A DNA stretch of 45,997 nucleotides, taken from positions 1 through 45,997 of the forward strand of contig JAGWBU010000016.1 of NCBI GenBank assembly GCA_021295735.1, written 5' to 3'. Positions 45,906 through 45,997 of this stretch are shown in pieces. The number at the start of each line of letters is the position of its first letter. Positions within the stretch are counted from its first letter, which is position 1. Made by a program: the position numbers and the translations under genes. Under the pieces are notes generated by a model. The model did not search any database, was not told where the DNA came from, and was given only the letters and a program-made list of their open reading frames with translations. This stretch comes from Candidatus Poribacteria bacterium (GTDB lineage: Bacteria > Poribacteria > WGA-4E > WGA-3G).

Positions 45906-45997
45906 TTTATCATTATTGTAACGCGTTGTGCCAGTTAACATTTGGTATATTTATATTTCACATGTTCCTCTTGTTTGGGTTTGCATTCCGCAACTTT

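Overview
The window is a moderately AT-rich bacterial chromosome segment. It carries giant tandem-repeat proteins (Asp-box, WD40, TPR), three phytanoyl-CoA dioxygenase (PhyH) family proteins, a sulfatase, an SMP-30 lactonase-like protein, a Gfo/Idh/MocA oxidoreductase and a LamG protein. This mix, plus many short GC-rich palindromes between genes, resembles Candidatus Poribacteria and related sponge or marine lineages. That placement is inference from gene content; no rRNA or other marker gene is present.

Left part (1-10587, + strand): three tandem paralogues each encode an ECF sigma factor (regions 2 and 4), one transmembrane segment and a long Asp-box (BNR-type) beta-propeller. They are candidate membrane-anchored sigma factors with a sensor domain fused on. 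The first is followed by an acidic single-pass membrane protein. All three share an upstream sequence element, and genes 2 and 3 share a duplicated terminator/leader block. DNA identity among the three is mosaic. A foldback element with crossed inverted repeats (10620-10978) follows.

Centre (11046-31732): an exported 2992-residue TPR protein on the - strand; a miniature inverted-repeat element (20208-20340); a - strand run of PhyH, two roughly 30-residue membrane microproteins and an unknown protein; a NUDIX hydrolase; then a + strand run of sulfatase, a WD40/TPR protein, PhyH and amidase, converging on an SMP-30 protein. The WD40 and TPR giants end in the same beta-rich module.

Right part (31866-45997): a Gfo/Idh/MocA oxidoreductase; a type III-like restriction-modification locus (Res and Mod) whose two genes are separated by a 58-residue basic protein and a membrane-protein gene broken by one in-frame stop; a third PhyH; a toxin-antitoxin pair (XRE/ImmA-IrrE antitoxin and a DUF4411-type PIN-like toxin broken by a one-base frameshift); a GlcD-type FAD oxidase; and an exported LamG protein.

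Several starts were moved inward from the longest open frame because the extra codons fall on or upstream of the Shine-Dalgarno sequence or promoter. Four genes or gene remnants are too short or too broken to appear as simple long ORFs: 21523-21615, 21760-21849, 36062-36238 and the second half of 36311-36763.
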